54,499 nt of DNA from a virus, in IMG/VR virus record IMGVR_UViG_3300031951_000212, positions 1 to 54,499 of that record, one strand, 5' to 3'. The notes under the pieces were generated by a model. That model saw only the letters and a list, made by a program, of their open reading frames with translations, did no database searches and had not been told where the DNA came from. How positions within the stretch are numbered: the stretch's first letter is position 1; every line of letters starts with the position of its first letter. Positions 22,201-32,200 of the stretch are shown here, piece by piece. The position numbers and the translations under genes are program-made.

Positions 22201-22735
22201 CACCTAACAAATAAGAAAATTTTTGTCTATCTATGGTTGGATATATTCTTGGAAAGAATATTAAATTTCCTTGCCCTGTTCCTTGTAACCAAGTTAAATA
22301 CTCTTTGTTTTTTTGAAACTGAACCATCACATAATCATCTTTGAAATCAAAAATAAAATTATCTTCTACTGTAAAATTTGATCTTTCAGTTGGTAATAAT
22401 CTATTCCATGCTTCATTTTCAATTTTTTTATTTGTTAAAATTTTCGAATTTAAATCAGCTATTGGTGTGACTATTCTACTAAGATTTTGATTTTCTCCAT
22501 AATTTTTATTTTTTTCTAAAAATTCGTTTTGTTTATATAAATCTGTTAAAAATAATCCAGTTTTTTTATTTAAAGTTATGTCATTGCAACTATATAAACA
22601 TTCGTGTAAATTAAATCTAATTCCATTATCAAATATAAGAGGAGTGTATTTTATATTGAAATCACTAGCCGCTAAATTAAATTTTACCGGATTCCAATAA
22701 ATCTCAGATACTTTATGGAAGTTAATATTAGACAT
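19289..22735 (-). CDS. Giant virion protein, LamG domain with an inserted beta-propeller (1148 aa)
   Basis: Residues about 539-650 begin a LamG fold (SWDSDPVLDSSKYKNDG, EYIELDGTNHVLF, KLTVAMWVNV). At about 655-930 an NHL/Vgb-like propeller intervenes, with repeated blades of the type QVEIDSNENVYVYD, DIICDADNNLWISH and ILIDVDENILYQID. The LamG fold then resumes at about 955-1075 (LTPGWHHFALSFD, SYLDGFEIQKI, GRVSDLRFYAKGLPKSVIEQIY). A region at 386-410 (ESNLLEDGALAGETPYISDRLFF) is shared with the gene at 10352. Tail or baseplate-distal structural role inferred from the cluster. Confidence 0.65.
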   Translation of the reverse strand: MSNINFHKVSEIYWNPVKFNLAASDFNIKYTPLIFDNGIRFNLHECLYSCNDITLNKKTGLFLTDLYKQNEFLEKNKNYGENQNLSRIVTPIADLNSKILTNKKIENEAWNRLLPTERSNFTVEDNFIFDFKDDYVMVQFQKNKEYLTWLQGTGQGNLIFFPRIYPTIDRQKFSYLLGEETLILFQYDPFLKEIVLTDEMLIVNQVFGTMAYGLSSFPPFFKEMDFPKSSVFKLITYKKPISNNTDIKDSFLAKYQTNPLDKKTELEILPEYKKMDYAQNYLGIFPYEYPVINDNVANYPVYVHGLKNYQTPEYNYSFYAKNSEVENEKYGVRRRYDKIFSGTNQLNGLEQIFLGFHSNTLKMDFETDVDTAFHFAPTAPRQRIQESNLLEDGALAGETPYISDRLFFKLEDYSQKILDAPQPPSIKNEFKDITNNTWLCSWLCLSSNGERVWLDRYYNSAYYTVNQALTSKVYSYHQKIEPNLYYVYDVPSQLYLEPGALYRFFHVGKKTRQSYLNYVDNASNDDHLPEGAKIIHVKSWDSDPVLDSSKYKNDGILYFNKPENLKGEYIELDGTNHVLFPAKSILLEQTKLTVAMWVNVDDWNSINGNQIFGNYFNSGFGLINESSLTTPIISLINRNTNKYHNINYRFGRISSFEVSVKNEFSNNEIIKRLSDYSFWVFDTGNKTAKKISIDDQVLVSLKIEYVNNISQVEIDSNENVYVYDNVNKKYVVYNTYGVYIDDNNLPLNTNQIQIDLNDNVIPVYGTLSTVDNNNTVWQIIGGNLYKCADPLNIASSQIFANIGAVQDIICDADNNLWISHDQDSISKIDLVKEKIVMTFRIGKSSSLPVNRCLDNTAKKRYLGFIRVPIDSNTFKCGEQSKTEDRLILIDVDENILYQIDSNGNLLIRLDLISLTNDEQCTIGAFGDFTGYDYIRKYKLSTKKLSWKLKIADVNNKKAQLLSLNYTISSLTPGWHHFALSFDSTEGLVSSYLDGFEIQKITFTPKEYQLYYDYRTSLLLGVQNIKNTNLNDIIQINDGYKFIGRVSDLRFYAKGLPKSVIEQIYLSSDYGSKDKKMLWNMAVGKRSYIEDIKNWYKMQLPGSKSKYYNINIYNLNVSSEIKMIIEDSIKNNLNKVAPAQANLYKINWK

Positions 22736-22746
22736 TGTTTACTATA

Positions 22747-22752
22747 TATTTA
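22747..22752 (-). promoter_or_regulatory. Late-promoter-like TAAATA before gene 19289-22735
   Basis: AATAAATA (22754-22747), 11 nt before the ATG at 22735. Confidence 0.45.
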
Positions 22753-22754
22753 TT

Positions 22755-23450
22755 TTAAAGTAAGGAATAATGTCTTGAGTTTTGAATATCCAATGTTAAA
22801 AAAGGAACTATGCCATCGATTTTTGATATTTCATAATTTCTTTTTTTGCTTATCATTAGACTAATCAAAGCGAATTGTTTTAATTTACTCCTAAAAATAA
22901 AAGATATGTTATAGTTGGATGTGGTTGGGTTATAACATATTTTAGGAGTCTCTATGGTTGGTGTAAAATTAAACCAAGATTCTGGGTTTATAAAGTATAA
23001 TTCAATAACTTCTCTTACTCTTTGTTCTGTTATTCCGGAATTACAATCAAATTCTTTTAAATTAAGTAAAAATTTCAAAGATTTGTTTTCTATACTTAAA
23101 AATTCAATATCGGTAAAAAATACTTTTCGATCTTTTTCATTAAACCAATAATCAATTTGTGTTGTTTTTCTTTCATTAAAAAAATAATTTCTTGTAAATG
23201 ATTGAAAAGAATTATCTTCCCCTATAAATATTTTTTCAAAAAAACAACCATTTAAAGTTTCAATAAATATACAATCATAAAAAACATCAAATCGGGTTAT
23301 TTCGTTTTTGATCAGATTATCATACAATTTTGGTATTTCAGAATATTTTAAATAAATGGAAGAAAGTGTTTTATTGGCACTTTGTGTAAATCCGTTTGGA
23401 TTTCTTAACCAAAGCTCTCCAAATGTTTCAGATTCATTATATAAACTCAT
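22755..23450 (-). CDS. Hypothetical tail-cluster protein (231 aa)
   Basis: Starts MSLYNESETFGELWLRNPNGFTQSANK. Aromatic-rich and mixed alpha/beta, with YFFNERKTTQIDYWFNEKD and ESWFNFTPTIETPKICYNPTTSNYNISFIF; it ends in LDIQNSRHYSLL. I recognise no family. It lies between the PKD-like protein and the LamG/propeller protein in one leftward run with short gaps, so a structural role is likely. Confidence 0.55.
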   Translation of the reverse strand: MSLYNESETFGELWLRNPNGFTQSANKTLSSIYLKYSEIPKLYDNLIKNEITRFDVFYDCIFIETLNGCFFEKIFIGEDNSFQSFTRNYFFNERKTTQIDYWFNEKDRKVFFTDIEFLSIENKSLKFLLNLKEFDCNSGITEQRVREVIELYFINPESWFNFTPTIETPKICYNPTTSNYNISFIFRSKLKQFALISLMISKKRNYEISKIDGIVPFLTLDIQNSRHYSLL

Positions 23451-23458
23451 AAAAATAA

Positions 23459-24250
23459 TTACATTCCAATATCCATTATACTTGAATTCGCTGTTATTGG
23501 TTGAACAAATGATATTGGGAATTTTGTTTCTATTTGTGTTACGTTTTCTTTTTCAAAAGGTTGTAGTAATTTATATGGTCTGGTTTCTGTTTCTTGGGAT
23601 GTGGTCTGTGTTGCAATATTTCTTTCCCATCTTATCAGTGCTGGTAAAATAAAATTAGGACTTTGACTTTCAAAGTTATAAAAAACTTTATCATCAACAT
23701 CAAACATTCTTGTTGATATTAAATGTAAGTCTTTAAAATAGTTATTAATTTCACCATCCAAGGATGGAGGATTTAAAAAAAGATTTACATAATATCTTTC
23801 ATATTCTTTAACTCCAATTTGATATATTCTTATTTCAACAACAAACAATCTTCTTTCTGGCGCATCTAAATAAAAAGTTTCTTCTATTGGATAGTTTCTA
23901 ACATCTCCTGGATCAGATGAATATGGTAAACTATATGTTTTTTCTGATGTTAAACCATAATAAAAATTTTGAGTGTGAACGTTTCCATTACCAAAATCAT
24001 ATTCTATTTTATAAACTTTAGAATCTGTTTCAAGAGTAGCTGGGTTTAATAATAATGTGAATGGAGCAAACGTATCAATAGTCGTTTGACTAAAGTAATC
24101 GACCGATAAAACTACTGATGTTGCTTCAAGTGTTAATGTGTTTTGTGCAAAAAGTATTACGTTATCATATTCATCACCAATTACTCTTGGTACGAATTGA
24201 ATTCCACTAGTAGAACTTACTAAAGATATGAATACATTTTGAGATGCCAC
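23459..24250 (-). CDS. Hypothetical tail-cluster protein with PKD-like segment (263 aa)
   Basis: The start codon is GTG at 24250, 6 nt after CTAAATA. The first half is beta-rich; YKIEYDFGNGNVHTQNFYYG (about 80-99) resembles the core of a PKD/Ig-like domain, as does the fuller WDFGDG copy in the gene at 35833. The second half (RRLFVVEIRIYQIGVKEYERYYVNLF) continues in strands. C-terminus polar (TTSQETETRPYKLLQPFEKE). Structural role inferred. Confidence 0.55.
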   Translation of the reverse strand: MASQNVFISLVSSTSGIQFVPRVIGDEYDNVILFAQNTLTLEATSVVLSVDYFSQTTIDTFAPFTLLLNPATLETDSKVYKIEYDFGNGNVHTQNFYYGLTSEKTYSLPYSSDPGDVRNYPIEETFYLDAPERRLFVVEIRIYQIGVKEYERYYVNLFLNPPSLDGEINNYFKDLHLISTRMFDVDDKVFYNFESQSPNFILPALIRWERNIATQTTSQETETRPYKLLQPFEKENVTQIETKFPISFVQPITANSSIMDIGM

Positions 24251-24256
24251 AATTAA

Positions 24257-24262
24257 TATTTA
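24257..24262 (-). promoter_or_regulatory. Late-promoter-like TAAATA before gene 23459-24250
   Basis: CTAAATA, 6 nt before the GTG start at 24250. Confidence 0.5.
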
Positions 24263-24288
24263 GTTTTTTTATTTAGAATACAAACATT

Positions 24289-27200
24289 TTAAATATTAAC
24301 ATTGCATCTGGTTACTACGTATGAAGTACTATTATTAACGTGTCTTTTGGCTGTGGTCCATTGTCCATTATATCCACACGACCAAAGATCTCCATACTGA
24401 TCTGCTGCGGTCCATCCGGTTCCGGAGTACCACCCCCAACATGTAAAATCAACAAATTTTAAATCAGCTGGCTTAATTACTTTTGAAAAACTGTTGTTTT
24501 GAGCGGTTGTTCCTATTCCCTTTTGACCGTATCCACTATATCCGCTAACATATAGATCACCGAATGAATCTAATGCCACGAAAAATGCATATGCATTATC
24601 ACACCCTAGCACTTTTACTATATTCGATAATCCTGGATTTTGTGGTATACCTGTATTATTTGTATTGCCATTACCAAGTTGTCCTTGGTTGTTATATCCA
24701 AACGTTCTAACTGTATTATTGTCCAATATTACTGCAACAGATCCTCCATGATAATCATTTACTGCAAAATCTTTAACAGTTCTACCAGTAAAAACAACTT
24801 CTTCAAATGTTGTTCTGTATCCACCAGTTGTACCATTTCCCAATTGACCATATGAGTTGTAACCAGCGGTATAAAATTTACCATTTGGCGACAATATAAA
24901 TGCAGCAGCAGATGAGTTATACATACCAGCTAAATATTTTTCAACTAACATTGTTGGATGTTGTACAAATGTAGTTCTTGTAGTATAATCCCCAGTAGCA
25001 AGTCCAAATTGTCCTCCTCCATTCGAACCACAAAAATGTATATTTTTATTGCTATCTATTGCTGCAATATATCCATAACTTGTATATGTGTCTCCAATTG
25101 CATATGCTTTAACTATTGTTTTTGATGCGATTGATCCAAGAGTAATTAATTGTGGTGCGTTTCTTTGGAGATTATCATTTGTTCCAAATCTATACTGCCC
25201 ATTGTATCCCCATGCATACAATTTTCCATCAGAAACAGCGGTACAAAATGCCGCACCATCATTTCCATTTTCACAAGAAAAATGTGTTACGTTTGTAACT
25301 CCGGTTATTCTTTCAAATATATTTCTATTCGATGTATCACCTAATCCTAATTGACCATAAGCATTATATCCAGTAGAATATAAATTTCCCAAGTTAGTTA
25401 ATAAATACTGAGAATATCTTTGGAAATAATGTTTAACGATAAATTCACCAGGTAATAAACCAATGGCTATAACTTGATGATAACCTTGATCCGCGTAATT
25501 TACATCACCCAATCCTAGTCTCGTACCACCTTCACAATATCCAGCAACCCACAACTTGTTTGTTTTAGATATAAACGATGTTGTTCTGTACAGAGATCCA
25601 TTACCAACATAATTATCAAACTCTGGAAATCTTAAAAATGCCTTATCTCCGTCTATGTTTGTTAAACCAGATCCGTCACCATAGAAAACTTGACCAGAAA
25701 TATTTCCGCTAACAGAAAGACTTCCGCTTGTTATTCTTGTATTTCCTACAACGTGTAGTTTTTCTGTTGGTGCAGTTGATCCAATTCCGACTTTACCATC
25801 GTCGGTTATTCTCATCTTTTCAGTTGGTGCTGTTCCAGCTGCTGGTGTTGTTGTAAATAAAAGTCTGGATGGTATACTATCAACAGCAGGAACGTCATCA
25901 ACCTGTGCTATTATTGCGGCACTTTCATTATTTGAATCAACTCCATCGGATCCATACCAACGTATTGCGCCGAGATTATCACCATTTGCCACAATTGTAT
26001 TATTTTCAACTACTGCACCTCTTGATTTTAAAAATCTTAAATCTGGCGAATGTGCAGCATTATTACTGTATGTTCCAAGCACTAACGGTGAATAGCCACC
26101 AACGGTAACTTGAAGATGTTCAAAATTAGTTCCAGCATTTGCAACAGAATATGCACTAACATATCCGTTTATAATTCTACCCGCATTATCAACTACTGTT
26201 GGTGTTGTGTCATTTGCTGCATCTTCAATATAAATAGAATTTCCGGTTCCAGCATTTGATATTTTTATTGCATCTAAAGTCCCTGCTGATGGAATGTCAA
26301 TAAATGCACCACCACTAACTTTTAAATAAAATGAAGATAAACTACCAGTTCTAACAAAATTGTTTCCGAAACCGTTTACGTTTCCAACATGAACACCACT
26401 TGTGTTACCTGTTATATTTGCATCAACTTGTTTGTTTGTAACAATAAGTTCTGGGACTGTTAAAGTTCCAGACATGGTATCTCCTGTTTTTAATACAGCA
26501 TTTGGAACATTGAATACACCATATGATACATAATCTAATACATAACTATTATTTTTAGCTGCTTCTGCTAATACTATTGTGCTTCCGTTTGTTGCTGTAA
26601 AATCTGTCCCGTTTACAAGTTTTACACCATTCAAAAACACATCTAATGCACCAACTCTATATTTGTCAACATTAACTGTGGTTTGACCAGTTGTTAAATT
26701 TACTGTTCCTCTCGCAGAAGCACTTGTTGCACAAACAGTACTGAATACGCTATTCCAATTTGAGCTTAATTCTCTTATCCTAGTTGGAATTAAGTTACCA
26801 CTATTTACAAATATAAACGTGACACCTTCACTTAACCTCTGCGCACACAAACTGAAATAATCTGATGCATCATCCCATTCTGTACTATTTCCAGTTCTTC
26901 CCGCATAATTTATATAAATTACGTCATTTACTGTTAAAGGTCCAGTCATTGTTCCACCTGATAATGGCACATACTCCAAAGATGGAAAATTGTTTATTCT
27001 AACATATCTAGCATCACCGGATAGATTTGTTAAATATGTACCAGAATTTATCGAATATATTGTTCCAGCTGATCCACCAGTTCCCCAATTAGCAGAATTT
27101 GTTCTTGTTGTAGAAAAAATGCTTAATTGGTTTGCGCTGTTATTTCCAGTAAATGTTGCAGCTGATTTTAAAATGTTTCCATGTGTAACCCAATCTGGAT

Positions 27201-28797
27201 AAACTATATCTATATTTTCCCATGCAGCAGAATTTGAGTTTACATTAGAATAAACACTTCTTATGTTTGCACTATTATTTCCAACAAAAGTTCTTGATTC
27301 AAGATGGAATGCACTTACATTATTCCAAGTAGAAGTTCCTTGTAATATGTTTGCACTATTGTTTCCAACAAAAGTTCTTGCTCCTAAATCAAATGTGCTT
27401 ACAGAATTCCAATTTGAATATGCGGAATTCCAATTATTACCATTATTAAGTACTTCTGTTGATGCGGTGTTCCAGTTATTACTATTTCCAGATCCACCAT
27501 ATATAACCGGTGCTGTTATTGATGTATTAGAAACTATTGTTCCTGTAACAACAGTATTGTTTGTAACAAACAAATTACGTGTAATTAATTCATTTCCAAC
27601 CACTAATTTTTGACCAATGGTTGCACTAGTATCAATAGTTAAACTAGTAGCACTCTGTTGAATTAATGTGGGGTTAACATTAACAATTGGACCATATGCA
27701 GTTAATGATCCCCTTAAAACCAAGTTACTTGCTATTTCTACTGATCCACTAATATTTAAATTGTTTGTTATAAGACCACCATCTGATTTTAAATATGTTG
27801 TTGGTATAGCTAAAATATCAGCACTGTTGTTTCCAACAAAAGTTCTGGCTCTTAATTCAAATGCGCTGGTAGAATTCCAATGAGAATAGACCGATTGCCA
27901 ATTCGCACTAGTGTTTCTAACAACTGTTCTTGCTGCTAATTCAAAAGAACTGGTTGTGTTCCAAGTAGAATAAACACTATTCCAGTCAATAGAATTACCG
28001 GTTTTATCATATATTACACTATTAGATGAAATATTTCCATTAACCGTTAATACTTCATTTGGTGTACTAGTTCTTACACCAACACCATCTAAAACAAAAA
28101 CATTACTAGCTGTTAATGCTCCACTAGCACTAACATTTCCAGATAAAGTCAAATCTGCTCTGACATCATTTGTTTTAATTGAAACATTTCCAAATGAATC
28201 CACCACAAATGGACTAGAATCATTATGTTCATCTGAAATTTTTAAAGCATAGCCATTTCCATTTTGGACTATAAACAACGCACCATCTCCATTAAAAGAC
28301 GATATTGTTATATTATTTGTTGTAAAAATATTTCTAGCACTTAATGTATTACTAGTAGAAAGATTGTTTATATACGTGTATGCATTTTGATCTATGTAAT
28401 ATGCTGTTAATACTCGTATTGCTGATATACTAGATATGCTTCTAACAAAAACAAAATTATCTTTTATTTCATCATACGAAAATTTAAATCCACTCAATCC
28501 CGTTAAAGCTAAATTTTCACTAAACGAAGATTCTCCTATAAAAAATTCTGGTTTGTCGTTGTTGTTTTCCGGATTAACTATCATGGTTATGTAACCAGAA
28601 GTTAATGATTTTGTTAATAAATTAGAAGAAGCACCATAAACCCAAGTTGCATAATCCTGTATTTTGGTATAATCAATAATATCTTGTGAATTTGTTTTTC
28701 TAGTAACACCATCTTGTTGTATTGGAAATATTTCACTTCCATTGTATACTTGTGCAACTGGTAGTTCTACTATTAATCTTGTTCTGATTTCAGCCAT
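24289..28797 (-). CDS. Giant tail-fibre protein with RCC1 beta-propeller tip (1502 aa)
   Basis: The N-terminus (MAEIRTRLIVELPVAQVYNG) is followed by a shaft with a repeated unit of the form WNS(V/A)YS.WNS.S.F.L.ARTFVGNNSANI (about 270-570, five or more copies, also visible as DNA repeats). Fibre modules of the type VTDDGKVGIGSTAPTEKLHVVGN come next (about 985-1020). The last 420 residues (about 1080-1490) hold seven RCC1-type blades such as STGYNAYGQLGLGD, TAGYNSYGQLGNGT and TFGYNNQGQLGNGN, closed by SCGYNGQW. Seven blades are the full RCC1 propeller. Receptor binding is inferred from the tip position. Confidence 0.75.
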   Translation of the reverse strand: MAEIRTRLIVELPVAQVYNGSEIFPIQQDGVTRKTNSQDIIDYTKIQDYATWVYGASSNLLTKSLTSGYITMIVNPENNNDKPEFFIGESSFSENLALTGLSGFKFSYDEIKDNFVFVRSISSISAIRVLTAYYIDQNAYTYINNLSTSNTLSARNIFTTNNITISSFNGDGALFIVQNGNGYALKISDEHNDSSPFVVDSFGNVSIKTNDVRADLTLSGNVSASGALTASNVFVLDGVGVRTSTPNEVLTVNGNISSNSVIYDKTGNSIDWNSVYSTWNTTSSFELAARTVVRNTSANWQSVYSHWNSTSAFELRARTFVGNNSADILAIPTTYLKSDGGLITNNLNISGSVEIASNLVLRGSLTAYGPIVNVNPTLIQQSATSLTIDTSATIGQKLVVGNELITRNLFVTNNTVVTGTIVSNTSITAPVIYGGSGNSNNWNTASTEVLNNGNNWNSAYSNWNSVSTFDLGARTFVGNNSANILQGTSTWNNVSAFHLESRTFVGNNSANIRSVYSNVNSNSAAWENIDIVYPDWVTHGNILKSAATFTGNNSANQLSIFSTTRTNSANWGTGGSAGTIYSINSGTYLTNLSGDARYVRINNFPSLEYVPLSGGTMTGPLTVNDVIYINYAGRTGNSTEWDDASDYFSLCAQRLSEGVTFIFVNSGNLIPTRIRELSSNWNSVFSTVCATSASARGTVNLTTGQTTVNVDKYRVGALDVFLNGVKLVNGTDFTATNGSTIVLAEAAKNNSYVLDYVSYGVFNVPNAVLKTGDTMSGTLTVPELIVTNKQVDANITGNTSGVHVGNVNGFGNNFVRTGSLSSFYLKVSGGAFIDIPSAGTLDAIKISNAGTGNSIYIEDAANDTTPTVVDNAGRIINGYVSAYSVANAGTNFEHLQVTVGGYSPLVLGTYSNNAAHSPDLRFLKSRGAVVENNTIVANGDNLGAIRWYGSDGVDSNNESAAIIAQVDDVPAVDSIPSRLLFTTTPAAGTAPTEKMRITDDGKVGIGSTAPTEKLHVVGNTRITSGSLSVSGNISGQVFYGDGSGLTNIDGDKAFLRFPEFDNYVGNGSLYRTTSFISKTNKLWVAGYCEGGTRLGLGDVNYADQGYHQVIAIGLLPGEFIVKHYFQRYSQYLLTNLGNLYSTGYNAYGQLGLGDTSNRNIFERITGVTNVTHFSCENGNDGAAFCTAVSDGKLYAWGYNGQYRFGTNDNLQRNAPQLITLGSIASKTIVKAYAIGDTYTSYGYIAAIDSNKNIHFCGSNGGGQFGLATGDYTTRTTFVQHPTMLVEKYLAGMYNSSAAAFILSPNGKFYTAGYNSYGQLGNGTTGGYRTTFEEVVFTGRTVKDFAVNDYHGGSVAVILDNNTVRTFGYNNQGQLGNGNTNNTGIPQNPGLSNIVKVLGCDNAYAFFVALDSFGDLYVSGYSGYGQKGIGTTAQNNSFSKVIKPADLKFVDFTCWGWYSGTGWTAADQYGDLWSCGYNGQWTTAKRHVNNSTSYVVTRCNVNI

Positions 28798-28803
28798 TTT
28801 TTA

Positions 28804-28809
28804 TATTTA
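28804..28809 (-). promoter_or_regulatory. Late-promoter-like TAAATA before gene 24289-28797
   Basis: AATAAATA (28811-28804), 6 nt before the ATG at 28797. Confidence 0.5.
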
Positions 28810-29226
28810 TTATTTGGGTTCAACAATAAGCCATGCTACCGTACTTCTGTCGGCAGTTTGAGTTGATTGTATTGTGAAAGTATTAGTTATTAAATTTTTA
28901 GAAGATATATATAGGTATCCAACTGTACCAAATATAGCTTGATGAGACAAGAAGATGAGAGAATCTTGGGTTAACGTTGGTGTTGCGGTTTTTACTGATG
29001 CCGTACCACCAGTTCCAAGTGTTGCAGAACCAACAAAAGAACCACTCAAAACATGAAATGCTGACATTGTAATAGAACCACTTGCACTCAAAGAACCATT
29101 TAAGAAAAAACTTCCTTGAAATGGTGCGGTTGGGCTTGCAATTGGATCGTGTCCAGCATCTGGGTTGTTCACGTCAACATTCGTGTGATGATTTTTTCTG
29201 TGAAATTTTGAATGGAACCTGTTCAT
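28810..29226 (-). CDS. Small fibre-associated protein with His-rich N-terminus (138 aa)
   Basis: Starts MNRFHSKFHRKNHHTNVDV, a His/Arg-rich head, followed by DPIASPTAPFQGSFFLNGSLSASGSITMSAFHVLSG, a beta-type shaft with alternating Ser/Gly, and a C-terminal domain ending DRSTVAWLIVEPK. The layout (short head, shaft, capping domain) is that of small phage fibre or collar proteins. It lies between two giant tail genes. The His cluster could bind metal; not tested by any visible motif. Family uncertain. Confidence 0.55.
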   Translation of the reverse strand: MNRFHSKFHRKNHHTNVDVNNPDAGHDPIASPTAPFQGSFFLNGSLSASGSITMSAFHVLSGSFVGSATLGTGGTASVKTATPTLTQDSLIFLSHQAIFGTVGYLYISSKNLITNTFTIQSTQTADRSTVAWLIVEPK

Positions 29227-29234
29227 TATTGAAA

Positions 29235-29240
29235 TATTTA
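29235..29240 (-). promoter_or_regulatory. Late-promoter-like TAAATA before gene 28810-29226
   Basis: GAATAAATA, 8 nt before the ATG at 29226. Confidence 0.5.
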
Positions 29241-29265
29241 TTCTTTATTAATATTTAATACAATA

Positions 29266-32200
29266 TTACGTTTTATAAAGAGGATTTATTGTTGCGTTAA
29301 AATCATCACAACATTGACTAGATGCCGCCCCCCAAAGTGTTGTTGTTGCATATTTTATTGGAAAATTTTCTTCTAATTCCGAATAGGTTATCGGGTTGAT
29401 ATTGCATATTCTTATAACCGGTAAACTTAAATTGTAACAAGACATTGCTTTCCATGACCAACAGAACGGAGAAAAACATCCTTTGTTGATTCCAGATTGT
29501 ACTCTAACGTCAGAAACTGTTAAGTAGTCTCTTAATAAATCCAATGCATCGTATATTTTTTTAAATTCTCTGTTTAAAACTTGAGGTATGTGAAACTCAT
29601 TTACAGCAATACCAATATCTTCGTCTTCTATGTAATCAGAGAAAGTTGGTCTATCTTCAGTTGAAATTGGTGTTAATGTGAAATATGAAACAATTCCAGC
29701 TGGTAGTTGTTCAGTTACAACCACAAATTTAGAATCTATTATATCTCTATAGTTTTTGATGTTTTGAACGAGTCTTAATAAAGATCTATTATAATTAATA
29801 TCTTCTGCGAATTCTTCCCTGTTTAATTTTAACTGGTCTAGTGTCCAGAAATTTTGTTCTAAACCATCACCAACCCTAAACAACTCAACAATATCTTGTA
29901 TTTTTAATATACTGTTTTGTGTGGAAATTAATAAAGATCTAAAGTTTGATTTTTGTATATCAGTATATGTTAAATTTGCTGAACTTGGTATATCAACATT
30001 TCCAACAAAAATTCCAGCTGCTGAATACTTGTAAATTCCTTTTTTTGTAAGAACATATATGAAATCACCAACTTCATCAAAAGATATTTTTAATAATTCC
30101 GAATTATCATTTGTTTCATACAACTCTATAACTTGGAAATAATCATATGAAAATTGGTCAAAAACGTATATTCTGTTATTTTTCGTTAAGACATAAACAA
30201 AAGATATGTTTTTATCTGGATGAACAACCACACTTTCCGGTTGATATGTTTCAAAATCAACAGTATAATAAGTATGCGCCCAATTTAAATCACTTGTGAA
30301 TTGTTTTACACATTTATTACCATAATCTAAAACATAGACAAAATCATTTGAGTATGTTATATCAACTGGAGAATTAAATTTATTTGGCTCATCTTTTGAT
30401 CCAAAACTTCCTATATTAAGTTGAATGTTTATTTGTGGCACATAAGACAAATCTAAATTAAATTTATAAACTTTATTTCTTAATGTATCTGTCACATAAA
30501 CATAATGTCCAGTATCATCAGTAAATGAATCCATTGAAATAGGATTAGGTATTAATGGTGAAACATCGTTCCAATTTTCAAAAGTCAATTCAAATGGAAT
30601 CTTACCAGCTGAAAATGCTCTTATCTTGGTTCCATCTATTACCAAAAAATGACCATCTACTTCTGAAATAGATTTTATATTTTTAAAACTATTTGTAGGA
30701 TTTGATGTTGCAAGATCTGGTTTATTCCATTCTAAAAAACCATAATCTCTAGTGTTCCACTGAATTCCTCTAGCCGTATTGGATGATTCGCATCCCAACC
30801 AACCGTAAAACAATGTTGGTGATGTTGATTTAATTGTTTGCGAATTAAATCTTAAATATTCAAAATTAGAATGTAATCTTTCAATTGCAGTATTGAATAT
30901 GTCAACATCCCCAAATTCATTTGGCTGAATATTTATTTGTTCTAAATTGTACGTATTTTCTGATTCGTTTCCGAATGAAAGAATTGTGTCATTAAGTAAT
31001 CTAATCTTTCTTTGATCATATTTTGGCCATTCTTGATATATTGTTATTGGTGCTTCTAATGACAAATTTTTAACTTGACCTGTATTATACGTTACTTCAA
31101 AAGAAATATTGTAAACACCTGGAGTAGTATAAGAATATTGAATAGTTGATGACGCATCCGAATATATCGAAACTCCACTATTTTCACCAAAATTTGTTTT
31201 ATATGTTGATATATAAATGTTTTGTGTGTTTTCCGGTGTTTCGTATTGCACAAAAATTGTTTGTCCAGTAGTTGCATAATAAGTAGATAGAAAAACTTCT
31301 GGCATTACAGATGTACTATATGCTACTAAAGAAACTGGTCCAGCTGTAACGGTTTGGTTTAATAATTTCCAGAGTTCTCTTTCTCCACTATAAAATTCAA
31401 TAATTGTATCAAATGGGTGTTCAACTGCACTACCAGCATTGTATAAATTATAAACATCTGCTGATTTCAAACCTCTTGACCATATTCCCATAGCATCCAA
31501 TGAAACTGGTTTATCAAGACCGTTAATTCGGAAAGGATAACCATTTGATGTTTTAATATAATCAATCAATGCATCAGATAAAAATATTTCATCTGCTATT
31601 AATTTATTGTTTATGTAAACACTTAAAAATTTATTTGTTGCTGAAAAAACAACATGGTTCCATTTGTTTTTTGTTACAAATGGACCATTATATATAACAG
31701 CTTGGTTATATTTTGGTGAATTATCATACAATATTAATGGTGCGGTGCTTATTGTTATACCACTCATTGGATCGACAGATGAACCGTCTGATGATTTTGT
31801 TATGAAATTATTTCTTCTGCTAGTAGTTGGTTCTATTTCTAATTTTTCCCAATATGAAATTGTCCAATCTGCACCAAAATCAAATCCGCTTGTCTGTAAG
31901 TAAACACCGCTTACAGCAGATAATGAATTACCTATTAATCCAATTGCGCTCAAAGGTAAAGAACTAACTTCCGGTAAAGATGTTACCTTCAAGTTAAACC
32001 CATTTCCTGTTGCATCAAATCTTGTTCCCGATAATTCATTAAATTTCCAGAAAGCAACTAAGTTTGCTGTTAACGGTTGTGTTGGATATAAATCAAATGT
32101 TTGTGGCGGAATCCACATTGCCATATTACCAGAAACAGACAAATTCAAATTATTCATCTTGTATTTGGTTACATTTAAAGGAACTGCTGGATCACCGGTA

